Origin: a virus
Length of the DNA: 64,000 bases
IMG/VR virus record: IMGVR_UViG_3300047558_000137
Location: 182,859 to 246,858 of that record
Reading direction: 5' to 3' (one strand)
How positions within the stretch are numbered: position 1 is the first letter of the stretch; each line of letters starts with the position of its first letter. The notes under the pieces are model-generated. The model saw only the letters and a program-made list of their open reading frames with translations, was not told the origin of the DNA and made no database searches. Made by a program: the position numbers and the translations under genes. This document shows positions 7,023 through 15,842 of the stretch, piece after piece.

Positions 7023-8290
7023 TAGTGTTCTAGCAAGTATGTGCCAATAACGTCACGACTGTTGGCACTTGTGTCGGGGAATCCAGGACGAACAATAACG
7101 TTCCACTTTGGTGTTTCTGGATCGTGCTGTTCATCAGGCAAATCTGTCCATTCGTCATAGTCAAGAATGCTTTCAACAGGAACATTGTAGGCTTGAGCTA
7201 TGCGATTTTTTAGTTCTTCTAAAGCACCTTCTTTGTAACCCCAGATCTTATCCTTACCCTTAAGATCAAACGGATCTGGTATACGTTCTAATAGGCCTTT
7301 AAACATTTCACGTGGAACAATTTGGCTGTGTTTGACACGTTTACCAGTCTGCTGTTGGTGAATCTTAATTACTTTACGCTGTTCGCCCTTAGCGCCTTCA
7401 CTCCAGTTAGGATCAAAGTTTGGTGGCAAATCGGCAGTAATAGTGTTGGCCATTTTGCTGTAGCAATAGAACTTAACTTCAGGAAAACGTTTGGCAATAC
7501 GTATGGCCATTTGCAAGTAGGCATCACTAAAGAAGTCGCCGGCATCATGCCACCGAACGTTAACTTGTATCTTCTGACGCTTGTAGGCTAGATACTGTCC
7601 TTGTATTTCGTGACTTAGTTGTTCCTCAAACCCCTGTGGATCATTTAGCAAGAAGTTTAAGTTCTGACTCATTGTTTTCCATGGGCCATCAAACACAATG
7701 TAAAAGCCGCCTTTAACATAGCAGTTCTGTTGGCAAGAGCCTGCACCCGGGCAAGTGTTTACATAGACAAACTTATTTGTTTCTTCGTCTACTGCCAGCC
7801 CTTTTAATGCAGGCAATGAAGTGTTAAAGTAAACACCAGATTTTTGCATCTTGCTGTTCTGTGCTAGGATAGATTTAGGTCTAGTTTTAATAATAGCCTT
7901 CATTGCTTCAACATCAATGGTTTTACCATCGGCCATAAACTTAATGCTACTGGCATGAATGTAAGGCTTTGTGTAATAGTCAGTGGTCTTTTCTTTTTCA
8001 CTACGTGTTTCTGGAGCATCTGGGCCCCATGTTTGTAATGTCTGTTGACTCTGTTGCTGAGTCTTGCTAGTCTTTTTCTCAGCATCTCTACGCAGTGCAT
8101 CAGCTTTAATACGACCTAGATAGTCGGCCATTTCTTCATCAGGTACTTCAGTGTGTGGTGCGTCTAGACCGATTGCTTCATCTACTTCAGCGTCGGGCTG
8201 TTGACCTTTAAACAATGCACTCAGTGGCTTTACTTCTACGCCAGGTAGTTTGATGCTTTCGTATAATTTGTTAAATTCTTTGTATCTCAT
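7022..8290 (-). CDS. GP88-family protein (radical-SAM-like barrel)
   Basis: A 422-residue protein. From about residue 140 it matches phage 'gene product 88' proteins: FNTSLPAL, a cysteine cluster CPGAGSCQQNCY near residue 184, VRWHDAGDFFSDAY near 246 and KFYCYSKMAN near 273. The cysteines could bind an iron-sulfur cluster and the following strand order resembles a radical-SAM-type barrel, but the activity is unknown. The first 130 residues are a charged, low-complexity extension with DUF5661-like neighbours. Coupled to 6807-7022. Confidence 0.75.
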   Translation of the reverse strand: MRYKEFNKLYESIKLPGVEVKPLSALFKGQQPDAEVDEAIGLDAPHTEVPDEEMADYLGRIKADALRRDAEKKTSKTQQQSQQTLQTWGPDAPETRSEKEKTTDYYTKPYIHASSIKFMADGKTIDVEAMKAIIKTRPKSILAQNSKMQKSGVYFNTSLPALKGLAVDEETNKFVYVNTCPGAGSCQQNCYVKGGFYIVFDGPWKTMSQNLNFLLNDPQGFEEQLSHEIQGQYLAYKRQKIQVNVRWHDAGDFFSDAYLQMAIRIAKRFPEVKFYCYSKMANTITADLPPNFDPNWSEGAKGEQRKVIKIHQQQTGKRVKHSQIVPREMFKGLLERIPDPFDLKGKDKIWGYKEGALEELKNRIAQAYNVPVESILDYDEWTDLPDEQHDPETPKWNVIVRPGFPDTSANSRDVIGTYLLEH

Positions 8291-8299
8291 ATTGTTCTC

Positions 8300-9547
8300 T
8301 TATAATCTGCTGGTAGCATCTTTAATTATGCCTGGTAATACTTTTTCAATTGCACCTGATACCAATGTAGAAAGATCTCCTTCTAATGTCATTCCGGCAT
8401 GTTGGAATACATCGGGATCGATTTCATCCAGTTCTTCTACATACATCCAAAATTCTTCTTTACGCATCCAATCGCCAGTTAGGTTAAAGATAAGATCATA
8501 CATGCCATCTATATTTCCCCAATCGTTTGGACTTGATTGATATGCAATTTGTTTGGCTAGGTCCCAAGAATGTGTTAACGAAGTTTCTATCATTGCATAT
8601 AGTTCTTCATAATCAATAATATCTCTTACCAGGGAATCTGACCGTACAACATCTCTAGCAAGTTTCTTGGCTTCGGTGCTTGCAGTATTCTTTAGATATG
8701 TTGATAGCTGTTTAGTTAATTGAGATTTAACATCTTGTTCTATTGTGTCAAACTGTTCGGGCGAATACAAGAACGCATAGGCACCAGTACGTTCGGCAGT
8801 GGCACGGAACAGATCTCTTAATTGTGGAAACCTATCAAGCAATGAAGGAATGTCAGTCTGACGATCATTCTCGTCCATAAACTGTTTAGCTTCAAAATGG
8901 AATTGATATTTTTCGCCGGGATGTGAAGGCTTTGTTGGGATAACAATGTACAATGGTCCGGACTTGGCGTATTGGTCAAACATATTGTTGTCTCGACCTG
9001 CTGTACACCAACGTGTGCCTTGCCCATAGTAGCATGATGCTTTTTCATCGTTGGGCTTAATAACACGCACATCAGCATCGCGGTAGACTTCTTCTGCTGA
9101 TCCACGGTCTACATTTTTAGGTTCGTCAACAACATCAGGAAACTGGTCAACTACCTGACTTAGGTCGGGTAATCCACGATAACGATTAATGTCGTTTTGC
9201 GGAACTGGAATCTTTTTCTTTTGTACTAATTTAAAGAATTTAGCAAGGTAAGGAGTATACTTGCTCATATCTTCAAATTTTACATCACCCTGTGCATAGG
9301 CACGTGCCAACCAGGCAACATACTGTTTGTTTGCTGTAGGATCAAACTGTTCTAGTTTAACCAACAAATGATGAATAATGTTGGCTGTGCCTTCTTCGCT
9401 AGGATTGGCGGGCATGGGCAAAATACGATCTTGCCATGACTTAGGCTCACGTTGAAACTTTGCCAATAAAGCATTGCCCAGCTTTTGTGCTGTAATGTCT
9501 CTATTGTATTCTCTTAATACCTGCGGGCCAAATTGTTTAAAACGCAT
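8300..9547 (-). CDS. large conserved phage protein with RWCTA motif
   Basis: A 415-residue protein. Its centre holds VRVIKPNDEKASCYYGQGTRWCTAGRD..MFDQYAKSGPLYIVIP-type motifs (residues about 165-215), a conserved block seen in large aquatic phages and some bacteria, then a helical C-terminus. The Cys/Trp/Gly-rich block followed by 'GPLYIVIP' suggests a small ligand-binding or catalytic core, but no activity is known to me. A CATAAATA late box lies 18 bases upstream. Confidence 0.7.
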   Translation of the reverse strand: MRFKQFGPQVLREYNRDITAQKLGNALLAKFQREPKSWQDRILPMPANPSEEGTANIIHHLLVKLEQFDPTANKQYVAWLARAYAQGDVKFEDMSKYTPYLAKFFKLVQKKKIPVPQNDINRYRGLPDLSQVVDQFPDVVDEPKNVDRGSAEEVYRDADVRVIKPNDEKASCYYGQGTRWCTAGRDNNMFDQYAKSGPLYIVIPTKPSHPGEKYQFHFEAKQFMDENDRQTDIPSLLDRFPQLRDLFRATAERTGAYAFLYSPEQFDTIEQDVKSQLTKQLSTYLKNTASTEAKKLARDVVRSDSLVRDIIDYEELYAMIETSLTHSWDLAKQIAYQSSPNDWGNIDGMYDLIFNLTGDWMRKEEFWMYVEELDEIDPDVFQHAGMTLEGDLSTLVSGAIEKVLPGIIKDATSRL

Positions 9548-9560
9548 AAAATAACCAGTT

Positions 9561-10499
9561 TCAGTTATTTATGCGACTATTGTAAGGCATTAGTGCAAGG
9601 ATTTGATCCAGTCCACGTGCCTGTGCAGCCATGGCACGATGATTACCATCTAGTACCCAGCCATCTGCATCAACGACAATTGGCTTACGATTTACGTTAT
9701 AGCTACTAACATCATCAATGTGGTCCCAGTTGATATCAATAACTCGACGATATGGATCATCTTGGTGTACATACTCAGGAGTTTTTAATGAGCTCACTGG
9801 TACATATCCTAGTACCCAAACTTTACTGGCCAGAATAGGTTTTTCTAAATGATACTCGTGATGTATGCCCTGTACATATTTTAGTACCTGGCGGCTAGTA
9901 AACAATTTACCAACACCTTTAGGACTATCAATTTCTTCATCAACTGGATCACGTTTACTTGGTCTAATCTGCCCATGCAGTGCATCACGTAGTTTCTGTA
10001 ATGTTATTTTCCAATCAGTATCAACGTGTAATATGCCAATGCCGCCATGCGATTCCCATAAACGAATATTAGTTTCCCAATCATCAATTAAGATGTTGGG
10101 TGTTTCGTCTGGCTGCTGTGCATAGCGATATTTTTCGTGATCAAATATAACTGCCTGTGGCTGATCCTTGCGGATATACTTGTCTAGCCATTTGGCTTTT
10201 TCTTCGCTACTTTGATCCACATTGCTTAGTAAGGGACTGCTTAGTATGCTGTAGTTGCCGGCAATTTTAATAACGCCTTGTAGTAAATTACTGGCGTTAG
10301 GCATTGGGGGCAGTGTCTCGAAGAACTCAGGTTGCTTGGCAATTTGATCGATGCCTATGTCTTGACGGTGTATTTCGCGCCAATACTCAACTCCATGTTT
10401 GCGGGCAATTTCCCCAAAGAAGTCAGCAAGAACCCCGTCCATATCTACGTAGACTAGGGGTTTTGAATGATATTGATTTTCTAGTTCAAAAAGTTTCAC
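9561..10499 (-). CDS. HAD 5'-nucleotidase-like / ParB-like fusion protein
   Basis: 312 residues, GTG start. Residues 15-180 are a HAD phosphatase of the 5'(3')-deoxyribonucleotidase type: VDMDGVLADF (nucleophile DxD), LSSPL (motif II Ser), and NILIDDWETNI (acidic motif). Residues 215-312 look like a ParB/sulfiredoxin-type domain, with KPIVVDADGWVLDGNHRAMAA containing the GNHR box. The HAD part could dephosphorylate nucleotides; the ParB-like part could be an ATP/CTP-dependent or nuclease domain. The fusion is unusual. No strong ribosome site; an AATAAATA box lies seven bases upstream. Confidence 0.8.
   Translation of the reverse strand: MKLFELENQYHSKPLVYVDMDGVLADFFGEIARKHGVEYWREIHRQDIGIDQIAKQPEFFETLPPMPNASNLLQGVIKIAGNYSILSSPLLSNVDQSSEEKAKWLDKYIRKDQPQAVIFDHEKYRYAQQPDETPNILIDDWETNIRLWESHGGIGILHVDTDWKITLQKLRDALHGQIRPSKRDPVDEEIDSPKGVGKLFTSRQVLKYVQGIHHEYHLEKPILASKVWVLGYVPVSSLKTPEYVHQDDPYRRVIDINWDHIDDVSSYNVNRKPIVVDADGWVLDGNHRAMAAQARGLDQILALMPYNSRINN
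9566..9573 (-). promoter_or_regulatory. late promoter box CATAAATA
   Basis: CATAAATA on the minus strand, 18 bases before the ATG at 9547, overlapping the last codons of the upstream gene. It has the same spacing as the boxes at 5276, 12119 and 47508. Confidence 0.5.
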
Positions 10500-10506
10500 A
10501 GTAATA

Positions 10507-10514
10507 TATTTATT
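10507..10514 (-). promoter_or_regulatory. late promoter box AATAAATA inside an inverted repeat
   Basis: AATAAATA lies seven bases before the GTG at 10499. It sits within the perfect inverted repeat CAGTAATA-AATA-TATTACTG (about 10500-10519), so the promoter could also be a protein-binding site. Confidence 0.45.
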
Positions 10515-10519
10515 ACTGT

Positions 10520-11077
10520 TTAGCCGTATATCTCTGCAAATAGTGGGTTAGTATTTTGCAGGAACATTCTGTACACATTGCGGTTACGTGTGACAATTTC
10601 TTGTGTGATTGTATTCAAGTCTGCTGGGGGCAAGGGCAGTTTGGTTTCTGTTTCCCCGTATTCAGATCTAAGTGACATTCCATACTTTGTGCATAGATGC
10701 TTAATCGGTTGATTCCAGCTTAGACAGTGCATATACAGACTGTTATAACCACGATTACGTGCCCAAACAATTGCCTCGCTCATCATACGATCAGCAATGC
10801 CATTTCCGCGATGTTCGGCATCAACAATAACGCCAAACTCAACTTCGTCAATTTGGCTTTCAGAAATATGAATTGTGCCAATCCACGAACCTTTATATTC
10901 TGCAACTAAAAAGTGATGCTTAGGAGCGGATTCAACGACGCCTTCTACTAGACGATCAATTTGCTCATCTGAGCAGTGTATTCCAAAATACGTTTGTCTA
11001 GTTTCAGCATCTAGCTTCTTTAGCCAAACTGCATACTGCCCGTATTCGGTAATTGATAATAAACGTGTAGTAATCAT
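10520..11077 (-). CDS. GNAT-family N-acetyltransferase
   Basis: A 185-residue protein with the GNAT core: FLVAEYKGSWIGTIHI (strands 2-4), VEFGVIVDAEHRGNGIADRMMSEAIVWAR near residues 79-107 (motif A with the acetyl-CoA loop R-G-N-G-I-A), then a YNSLYMHCLSWNQPIKHLCTKYGM stretch (motif B). It transfers an acetyl group from acetyl-CoA; the target is unknown. It overlaps the next upstream gene by four bases. Confidence 0.85.
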   Translation of the reverse strand: MITTRLLSITEYGQYAVWLKKLDAETRQTYFGIHCSDEQIDRLVEGVVESAPKHHFLVAEYKGSWIGTIHISESQIDEVEFGVIVDAEHRGNGIADRMMSEAIVWARNRGYNSLYMHCLSWNQPIKHLCTKYGMSLRSEYGETETKLPLPPADLNTITQEIVTRNRNVYRMFLQNTNPLFAEIYG

Positions 11078-11187
11078 TGTGCAATAATCAAATAAACTAC
11101 CATCAGCGCAATACCCCAGGCTGCAATTTTTGTGCCTAATTCACTTGGTTCAGTAACAACAGAATTGTTGTTTTTTACATTGCTCAT
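11074..11187 (-). CDS. 37-residue single-pass membrane protein
   Basis: Reads MSNVKNNNSVVTEPSELGTK followed by the hydrophobic helix IAAWGIALMVVYLIIA and ends AQ. The N-terminal half is polar, giving one C-terminal membrane anchor. ATGA overlaps with genes on both sides support translation. Function unknown. Confidence 0.6.
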   Translation of the reverse strand: MSNVKNNNSVVTEPSELGTKIAAWGIALMVVYLIIAQ

Positions 11188-11339
11188 AATGCCCAGTCCT
11201 TACGGCGGGTGTCATACTCCCTAATCCAATACTCAACTTCTGCTGTGCTAGTTGGGTATTTACTTGCTACATAATATTCAACGCTGTCTTGGTAAGTGCG
11301 TTCTGTAAATAGACTTTTGATCCATTCTAATAGTTTCAT
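11184..11339 (-). CDS. 51-residue conserved small phage protein
   Basis: Begins MKLLEWIKSLF, continues YQDSVEYYVASKYPTSTAEV, and ends WIREYDTRRKDWAL. Very similar tiny proteins (amphipathic start, SKxPxxxAEVEYWIxxYD) recur in aquatic phages; function unknown. The upstream site is GAAAGGTAGAAAACT. First of a three-gene overlapping run with 11074 and 10520. Confidence 0.65.
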   Translation of the reverse strand: MKLLEWIKSLFTERTYQDSVEYYVASKYPTSTAEVEYWIREYDTRRKDWAL

Positions 11340-11406
11340 AGTTTTCTACCTTTCGTAGTATTTACCACTAGTACTCAGTAGAAACCATGATATTCCTACC
11401 AAAATC

Positions 11407-11422
11407 TGTAACAGATGTTACA
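11407..11422. terminator. short inverted repeat after clpP
   Basis: TGTAAC-AGAT-GTTACA directly abuts the clpP stop. With only six base pairs and a weak T-rich stretch on the minus strand it is at best a poor terminator; it may serve as a regulator site for the genes downstream. Confidence 0.35.
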
Positions 11423-12043
11423 TCAGCGTTTTTCCACAACTTGATCGGCTAGACCAAACGCAACAGCTTCTTCTGCTGACAAGAATGTATCAAACTTCAT
11501 AGTATCGAACATTTCATCGTATGTTTTGCCCACTGTGTTGTGCTTAACATAAAGTTCAGTTAGACGCTTGTTCAGGCGTTGGCTTTCCTCAAAAGTGCGT
11601 TTTGCATCTTCGAACTCCAGCTCTTGAACGTGTACAGATCCTTTAGTGCTGGGTGTGCCTGAACTAACACGGTGAATCATTGTTCGCGATTCGGGCAATA
11701 CTAGTCGTTTGCCAGGGGCACCTGCCTGGGCAAGAAGACTTCCCATAGAGCAGGCTTGTCCCACAACAATGGTACTAACATCGGGTTTGATAAACTGCAT
11801 AGTGTCATAGATAGCCAAGCCTGCTGTAACGAGACCGCCTGGGCTATTAATGTAGAATAAGATGTCTGCATCGGGATTTTCACTTTCTAAAAAGAGCATT
11901 TGAGCAACAACAAGGCTAGCACTGTGTTCGCTAACCTCAGTGTCGAGCATGACAATGCGATCTTTGAGCAAACGACTATAGATGTCGTAAGCACGTTCGC
12001 CATTAGCGGTTTTTTCTAATACGGTTGGTACAAAATTAGGCAT
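11423..12043 (-). CDS. clpP: ClpP protease subunit
   Basis: 206 residues, the usual ClpP length. The Ser-His-Asp triad is present: Ser99 in GQACSMGS, His124 in [10 protein letters not shown], Asp185 in [11 protein letters not shown], plus the oxyanion motif INSPGG at 66-70. ClpP forms a 14-subunit chamber fed by a Clp ATPase. No ClpX or ClpA gene is in this window, so it would have to use host ATPases. Together with the phage tmRNA and ClpS it points to managed proteolysis. Own sigma70-type promoter at 12072-12099; not part of an operon. Confidence 0.93.
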   Translation of the reverse strand: MPNFVPTVLEKTANGERAYDIYSRLLKDRIVMLDTEVSEHSASLVVAQMLFLESENPDADILFYINSPGGLVTAGLAIYDTMQFIKPDVSTIVVGQACSMGSLLAQAGAPGKRLVLPESRTMIHRVSSGTPSTKGSVHVQELEFEDAKRTFEESQRLNKRLTELYVKHNTVGKTYDEMFDTMKFDTFLSAEEAVAFGLADQVVEKR

Positions 12044-12071
12044 AATTCCTGTTAACAGTTGTTGAGTATCT

Positions 12072-12099
12072 ATTATAACACTAGTTTGAATTTTTACAA
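12072..12099 (-). promoter_or_regulatory. clpP promoter (TTGTAA-N16-TATAAT)
   Basis: On the minus strand TTGTAA (12094-12099) and TATAAT (12072-12077) are 16 bases apart, followed by a roughly 30-base leader with AGGAAT before the clpP ATG. Confidence 0.65.
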
Positions 12100-12118
12100 A
12101 GACCTATGATCATGTAAA

Positions 12119-12126
12119 AATAAATA
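12119..12126 (+). promoter_or_regulatory. late promoter box AATAAATA
   Basis: Plus-strand AATAAATA, 18 bases before the ATG at 12145, the same spacing as the other late boxes. It lies back to back with the clpP promoter. Confidence 0.45.
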
Positions 12127-12144
12127 ATACATAAAAGATCATTT

Positions 12145-13680
12145 ATGAACATCTATTTCTATAGTCCAAGCTCGGGCTATGTGAGACCGGAACAAGATCC
12201 GGACCTTTATCTAAACACCGTACCATTATACCTTGATAGCTACATTAAAAATGAAGCTCCGCATCTCTATGAGCATATAACCTGGTGCAAAATACAATTA
12301 TTAAGAAAGACCCAACAAGAAATTGTTGAACAACTAAAAGAATACAACGCCGACATGTTATGTCTGAGCAGTTATATCTGGAACCATGTGCAAGTTATGG
12401 CTATAGCAACAGGAATTAAGCAATTCCTGCCAAACCTTATTGTAGTAGTTGGTGGTCCAAGTATTGATGTTTACCGAAATAGAGAATTTTTAAATCAACA
12501 TATAGATGTTGACTATGCGGTTTATTCCCAAGGCGAAGAAGCATTTGTGGAAATATTGGAGCATGAAATAAATCAGAGACCAATTGATCGGTTACGTGCA
12601 TCAAATTTAAGTTGGCGAACTTCAACTGGAATTAGAGTTGCTGATCACAGAGTTTATAAAAAAACCAGTGGTAGTTATTATATCGATTCTAAACATTTAC
12701 TTGAGCAAATAGTAGCAGATACAGAATATACTGGATACGAATTTGCATTGCCTTATGAGACTAGTCGAGGGTGTCCGTTTAAATGCAGTTTTTGCGATTG
12801 GACCTCGGGTATTACACATAAGGTAAGCAAACGTCGATTTAATTATCGAGATGAGTTTGAATTGTTTGGTAATCTAAACATATTGAAATTTTTTATGGCC
12901 GATGCAAACATTGGGCAATGGGACGACGACGTTGGTGTTGCCCATGCTATGTCTGATTTAAAACGTGAACGCGGATTCCAATTTCAAATACAAGGATGGA
13001 ATGCTAGTAAAACCCACAAGAAAAATGCATTTGAAATGATGGATATATTAGTCGGTGCAGACATTCTATATGCGCCTAAAATATCAGTGCAGGATATAAA
13101 TGACCAAATTCTATTAGAAAATGATCGTCCTGATATCCCGTGGACTGAACATCTTACATATATACAACAATTAAAAAATAAACATCCGCATAAACCAGTA
13201 ATAATAGAAATTATGATTGGACTGGTAGGACAAACTCGAGCGAGTATGCGTACTATGTTTAGAGAAATCTCTTTACATAAGTTTGTGTTTTTCCCACACC
13301 TATGGATTATGCTTCCCAATTCTCCCGCAGGTTACGACTTAGAATTTCGAAATAAAAATGAAATTGAAACTAGAATAATTGAATGCAATTATTTTATGAG
13401 TGAGCCAGCGGAAGGTGTAGTTAGCACCAAAAGTTATTCTCAAGAAGACTATGCCTACTTTGTTTTATTAACAGCCATTTATAGAATAATACAAATGGAA
13501 TTTAAGCCGAAATACATCAGCATGAGTATTGATCAAATTGAATCAACTGTTGACCGTTTAGTTTCTTCTGTAGTATTCCAAAAGGTATTTAAACAAACAG
13601 TATCCAATCTTCAACATAGTGTCGATTTATTTGACGCGGATGTCATAAGACAAATGGTATCGTTTTACTTAGTTGAATAA
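12145..13680 (+). CDS. B12-binding-type radical SAM protein
   Basis: 511 residues. The N-terminal 150 residues look like a cobalamin-binding Rossmann domain (LNTVPLYLDSYI, MLCLSSYIWN, VVVGGPSID). The radical SAM motif is RGCPFKCSFCDW near residues 210-221 (CxxxCxxC), followed by a barrel to about residue 430. Members methylate or rearrange unreactive carbons; the substrate cannot be told. One of six plus-strand genes, preceded by an AATAAATA box. Its 3' end overlaps the convergent gene 13669-14520 by 12 bases. Confidence 0.85.
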   Translation: MNIYFYSPSSGYVRPEQDPDLYLNTVPLYLDSYIKNEAPHLYEHITWCKIQLLRKTQQEIVEQLKEYNADMLCLSSYIWNHVQVMAIATGIKQFLPNLIVVVGGPSIDVYRNREFLNQHIDVDYAVYSQGEEAFVEILEHEINQRPIDRLRASNLSWRTSTGIRVADHRVYKKTSGSYYIDSKHLLEQIVADTEYTGYEFALPYETSRGCPFKCSFCDWTSGITHKVSKRRFNYRDEFELFGNLNILKFFMADANIGQWDDDVGVAHAMSDLKRERGFQFQIQGWNASKTHKKNAFEMMDILVGADILYAPKISVQDINDQILLENDRPDIPWTEHLTYIQQLKNKHPHKPVIIEIMIGLVGQTRASMRTMFREISLHKFVFFPHLWIMLPNSPAGYDLEFRNKNEIETRIIECNYFMSEPAEGVVSTKSYSQEDYAYFVLLTAIYRIIQMEFKPKYISMSIDQIESTVDRLVSSVVFQKVFKQTVSNLQHSVDLFDADVIRQMVSFYLVE

Positions 13681-14520
13681 AACTGATTTAACGCATTGAT
13701 ACCCAGCTAACACTGTTAAGTCTATAGGACTGACTAGATCTGCTACAGGCAAACTGCCGTTTGTATAGCACCATTGCCAGTCACCAAAAAACTCTCGATG
13801 CTTCTGATAGTATTCTAGCATTATAGCATGTTTCCTATTTGCCTGCACCTGATCTTGTGTAAAAAATCTTACTACAAAATCTGCGCTGTAATGCCTAAAT
13901 GGTTGAAATGCTTCAGGGGCAATATACTGATCATTGTCCTCGGCTAGTTCCATAATGGTTTTGCCAATTTCAACATAGTTTAAAAATACAGTGCCCGGTG
14001 CCCATGTATCCACAAAGTAAGAGTAATCTGCAATATCAAGTGTGCGATCTTTTGGCAATCCAAACCAAGTAACAACATGCCTAGGTTCTGCACCCCTGGC
14101 CACTGTTTCACAACGATGCACCCAGATGTTTAAATCTGCTAGAGCACGTCTAGCAGATTCTGGTGCTGTACTCCAGTAGTCTCCAGTCTGTTGATCTAGT
14201 AGCCCGTGATGTACTTCAAACACGTGATGTAGGTAGTTAAGTGTGTCCTGATCACGTATATCCAGCAAAACTCTATTAATAATAGGTCTATGACTGTTTA
14301 CCATGTCTATACATTTGTTAATGCCCGTTAATGCGTTTTTTATTTGTTCTTCTTCTGCACCAAAGCCATAGAAGCGTTTGGGGTCATCAATTGGGTAATT
14401 GGCCTGTGCTGTTTTAACTCTTTCAATCCAGCGTTCAACTACAGGATTGTCCCGTAGTGCAAATTCTAGTGTTATTGAGTCTGTAGAGTTTGTGTATTCT
14501 ATTAACAGGCTTTTATGCAT
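13669..14520 (-). CDS. unrecognised 283-residue phage protein
   Basis: A soluble protein, rich in Tyr, Trp and Asp, with motifs RFYGFGAEEEQIKNALTGIN (residues about 48-67), VLLDIRDQDTLNYLHHVFEVHHG and HVVTWFGLPKDR. I know no domain. It is convergent with the radical SAM gene (12-bp overlap) and separated from SprT upstream by only 20 bp, so it is probably transcribed with it. Confidence 0.7.
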   Translation of the reverse strand: MHKSLLIEYTNSTDSITLEFALRDNPVVERWIERVKTAQANYPIDDPKRFYGFGAEEEQIKNALTGINKCIDMVNSHRPIINRVLLDIRDQDTLNYLHHVFEVHHGLLDQQTGDYWSTAPESARRALADLNIWVHRCETVARGAEPRHVVTWFGLPKDRTLDIADYSYFVDTWAPGTVFLNYVEIGKTIMELAEDNDQYIAPEAFQPFRHYSADFVVRFFTQDQVQANRKHAIMLEYYQKHREFFGDWQWCYTNGSLPVADLVSPIDLTVLAGYQCVKSVLFN

Positions 14521-14540
14521 CTAGGCATTTTAGCAGTTAA

Positions 14541-15038
14541 TTAACATTTTGTAAAGTCTTGATACTTAAACCACCGGCGTTGCCCATGTGATATTTTTAG
14601 ATTAAGTCCATAATCGGCAAAACGATCTCGCCAAGCATAAAAGCTAGGTCCATGTGCGCCGGACTGTTCATACATGGGTCGGCCATAAAGATCAAGGTGC
14701 TCCCAACGGTAGATGTCCCACTGATATTGGTGAACCATTTCGTGTGCTAGGGTATTCAGGAACCATTGGGAGCAGAACCATTTATCCATTAGACTAATAA
14801 CGCAATAGGAACCCGAAGGCTGTTTGTTGTAGAACCAGCGACAGTGGCCCCATGCTTTGCGTATGGACTTTACGTGTATGTCTGGGCGTTTTAGGGCATT
14901 GTCAAACACATGCCTGTTTAGAATGTTATATGCGTATATAACTTCGTTTGGGTCGGGGCGAAATAACTTACGGCGTTGATAAGTTAGACTAGGAAGCTCT
15001 GCTTCCATGATTGCTCTTACTGGGTTTGGTCTAGCCAT
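14541..15038 (-). CDS. SprT-like zinc metalloprotease
   Basis: 165 residues with the SprT pattern: ILNRHVFDNALKRPD, then the zinc site LAHEMVHQYQW (HExxH) near residues 98-108, and a third His in SGAHGPSFYAW near 128. SprT/Spartan proteins cut DNA-protein crosslinks or act near replication. The assumed ATG follows directly on the T-run of a terminator hairpin and has no ribosome site; the in-frame ATG at residue 11 (15008) is an alternative start. Confidence 0.82.
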   Translation of the reverse strand: MARPNPVRAIMEAELPSLTYQRRKLFRPDPNEVIYAYNILNRHVFDNALKRPDIHVKSIRKAWGHCRWFYNKQPSGSYCVISLMDKWFCSQWFLNTLAHEMVHQYQWDIYRWEHLDLYGRPMYEQSGAHGPSFYAWRDRFADYGLNLKISHGQRRWFKYQDFTKC

Positions 15039-15083
15039 AAAAAAGCCCTCGCTAAGGTATTTACATACCCCAGGAGAGCTCTT
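15039..15083 (-). terminator. rho-independent terminator downstream of the LPP-like lipoprotein gene
   Basis: Minus strand: AGCTCTC ... GAGGGCT stem enclosing a second GGTAT-GTAA-ATACC hairpin, then TTTTTT. It ends the transcript of the gene at 15095-15814 and abuts the start codon of the SprT gene. Confidence 0.75.
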
Positions 15084-15094
15084 TATAGCTGTGT

Positions 15095-15814
15095 TTAACG
15101 AACTGTAGTTTGCCCGATAACTGCGCCTTCTTTTTGCAGTGCCGCATCACGTTTTTGCACGTATTCTTTGTTATCTACATTAAGCAAAGTAATACCGCCT
15201 GTAACTGCTGGCTTGTCTGGATCAGCATTAGACTGTGGCTTACCATCAACCTTTTCGTCAAGTTCCTTAAAGGCTTTTTCTTTGCGTTCACCTTCTGTTA
15301 AGCGGTCTTTACGAGCATCAGCTTCTTTACGCATTGTGTTAGCATCGCCAATTGGTAGTGCAACCAACACGTATGTGCGTACACGATTACCTTCGGCCAC
15401 GTGCTTCATCTCCACAGTTTCAACACCAGTGATATCTACGTCAGGGCAAATACTGCGAACTGCCATTTCCATAGTCATACCATCTTGTGTGCCAAACATT
15501 TTAGTTTGACTACGAACACGGCCGCCTGCGGCTACACAGATCTTAGTGTAGGCAATAGTCTTGGCCATCATGTCAGCCATTGCAAAGTCTGCGCTGACTG
15601 CTGTGCCGTTTTCGTAGACAGCGTTTGTGCTCTTAGGCAACTTGCTCATCCAGTCCGGGGCCTGGGTAACTGCCTGTGTTGCGGCCTGTGCCTGTGCGGC
15701 ACGTTCTTGCGCGGCACGATTGCCATATGGGTCAGCTGACGCTGTAGTCTCAGGCTTAGTTGAGCTACATGCTGTGAGCAATGCAACTGCGGCGATTGTT
15801 AAAAGATGTTTCAT
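15095..15814 (-). CDS. LPP20-like outer lipoprotein
   Basis: 239 residues with a lipoprotein signal: MKHLLTIAAVALLTACSS, lipobox LTAC at 14-17. The middle (AVSADFAMADMMAKTIAYTKICVAAGG, then TYVLVALPIGDAN) has the layout of LPP20-type lipoproteins; the C-terminal third is charged, partly disordered. A phage lipoprotein may block receptors (superinfection exclusion), but that is inference. It has its own promoter (15843-15848), the site GAAAGG, and a downstream terminator, so it is a single-gene unit. Confidence 0.78.
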   Translation of the reverse strand: MKHLLTIAAVALLTACSSTKPETTASADPYGNRAAQERAAQAQAATQAVTQAPDWMSKLPKSTNAVYENGTAVSADFAMADMMAKTIAYTKICVAAGGRVRSQTKMFGTQDGMTMEMAVRSICPDVDITGVETVEMKHVAEGNRVRTYVLVALPIGDANTMRKEADARKDRLTEGERKEKAFKELDEKVDGKPQSNADPDKPAVTGGITLLNVDNKEYVQKRDAALQKEGAVIGQTTVR

Positions 15815-15842
15815 GTTTTACCTTTCGGTTGTTTAAAATTAA

